Positions 63,518 to 64,000 of a DNA stretch of 64,000 nucleotides are shown piece after piece. The position numbers and the translations under genes are program-made. Origin of the DNA: Aerococcaceae bacterium NML190073 (GTDB taxonomy: Bacteria > Bacillota > Bacilli > Lactobacillales > Aerococcaceae); NCBI GenBank assembly GCA_026131555.1, contig JAMXJH010000005.1, positions 96,889 through 160,888 on the forward strand, read 5' to 3'. The notes under the pieces were generated by a model that saw only the letters and a list, made by a program, of their open reading frames with translations, was not told where the DNA came from and searched no databases. Within the stretch, counting starts at the first letter, position 1. Every line of letters begins with the position of its first letter.

Positions 63518-63862
63518 ATGATAAAACCAATATTAAATGCAGAAGAAACAGTAGGTGGAGAAAAAATCCTTGTCAATCAAAAGCCCTATTTTCTTTATGT
63601 AGAAGAAAATGGTAAGCGTGTAAAAACAGAAACAGTTGCTGGCTACTCGTACGAGTGCGTAGCTATTGAAAAACAATTTGAACGCTTTAATGTAAAGATT
63701 GAGCATTCTAAACCTCTTTTCCAAGATTCAAAAGCAATCCCTCAGAACTGTTTAGTTGAATTTTCTGGGTTAACTGGTAGTGTCTACATTGCCGGAGATA
63801 GTTACAAATATGTGGCTTGCTCTTTCAAGGCAGAAGATATAGAGGTGGTAGAAGATGAGTAA
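63518..63862 (+). CDS. DUF961/HelP-like protein of an integrative conjugative element
   Basis: 114 residues. The C-terminal part (LVEFSGLTGSVYIAGDSYKYVACSFKAEDIEVVE) follows the pattern of YdcP/HelP of ICEBs1 and Orf22/Orf23 of Tn916, which help the PcrA helicase unwind the element. The N-terminal part is less similar, so the call rests on layout and context. AAGGAG lies 9 nt before the ATG. The stop overlaps the next start by 8 nt, so the two are coupled. Confidence 0.5.
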   Translation: MIKPILNAEETVGGEKILVNQKPYFLYVEENGKRVKTETVAGYSYECVAIEKQFERFNVKIEHSKPLFQDSKAIPQNCLVEFSGLTGSVYIAGDSYKYVACSFKAEDIEVVEDE

Positions 63863-64000
63863 AAATGATTACAAGATGATAACCGCATTCTCTAAGCCTC
63901 CTATTCTTTTAAGAAAAAAATTTATATTAGCAGTTATTTTTACTCTGATTTCTGTTTTGATAAGTCAATACTTTTTAAAATCAGAGTACCTAATAATGAC
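63855..64000 (+). CDS. Membrane-anchored protein, possibly the FtsK-like coupling ATPase (partial)
   Basis: Only 48 codons are in the window: a basic cytoplasmic start (MSKNDYKMITAFSKPPILLR) then a membrane helix (FILAVIFTLISVLISQYFL). In ICEBs1 and Tn916 the gene after the HelP-type gene encodes the coupling protein (ConQ/Orf21), which has this kind of N-terminus. The ATPase domain would lie beyond the right edge, so the identity is inferred from order only. Confidence 0.45.
   Translation, partial: MSKNDYKMITAFSKPPILLRKKFILAVIFTLISVLISQYFLKSEYLIM

Noticed and set aside
1..64000. tRNA genes, rRNA genes, CRISPR arrays and insertion sequences
   Set aside because: No GTTCGA-type T-loops in cloverleaf context, no rRNA stretches, no spaced direct repeats and no transposase-like protein were found. 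The only structured RNAs seen are rnpB, the Mn riboswitch and the T-box.

Overview
The window is chromosomal DNA of a low-GC (roughly 40-45% G+C by eye) non-sporulating Gram-positive bacterium, most probably a member of the order Lactobacillales. The reasons are the gene order, which follows Bacillus subtilis in several blocks but lacks spoVM and other sporulation genes, a DUF1827 gene, DEAD-box CshB and YfhO proteins, class A sortases, a hisS-aspS operon with a T-box leader, type B RNase P RNA, and strong AGGAGG ribosome binding sites throughout. I cannot name the genus from sequence alone.

Layout. 1-4.1 kb (minus strand): cinA, yktA, suhB and typA, with typA running off the left edge. 4.2-8.1 kb: an oligopeptide ABC importer, oppDFBC, without a binding-protein gene. 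8.2-25.5 kb: a large housekeeping block, almost all minus strand, colinear with the B. subtilis ylo region (gmk, rpoZ, priA, fmt, rsmB, prpC, prkC, rsgA, rpe, thiN; then rpmB on the plus strand; asp23, fakA; recG, plsX, acpP). It joins guanylate synthesis, replication restart, translation, PASTA-kinase signalling and phospholipid synthesis. 25.7-30.2 kb: a Pr6Pr membrane protein behind an operator-like palindrome, gpsB, the RNase P RNA gene rnpB, an RlmL-type rRNA methyltransferase, an RNase H-like protein and a TPR-like protein. 30.2-35.4 kb: a DesK/DesR-type two-component system and an ABC-2 exporter, arranged like the B. subtilis linearmycin module lnrJKLMN, with the kinase gene cut by an in-frame amber codon. 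35.5-45.2 kb: a DUF218 protein, DUF1827, a sortase, a P-type ATPase under a yybP-ykoY (Mn2+) riboswitch, flavodoxin, PepS, a glycosyltransferase and galU. 45.2-58.2 kb: a class B PBP, YfhO, DUF1189, CshB, an operon of unusual membrane and FAD proteins, zwf and a second sortase. 58.2-61.6 kb: hisS-aspS behind a T-box leader. 61.8-62.7 kb: two VOC-family proteins. From about 62.7 kb the DNA becomes visibly AT-rich, and the last three genes look like the start of an integrative conjugative element (HelP/DUF961-like protein followed by a membrane-anchored protein).

The parts most worth attention are the amber-interrupted membrane-stress kinase with its activator-type target promoter, the T-box whose specifier loop carries overlapping Asp and His codons (GACAC), the riboswitch that assigns manganese to the P-type ATPase, a membrane protein fused to a probable permuted papain-like domain, and the mobile-element boundary at the right end. 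All protein names come from reading motifs and general similarity in the translated sequence; no database search was run.
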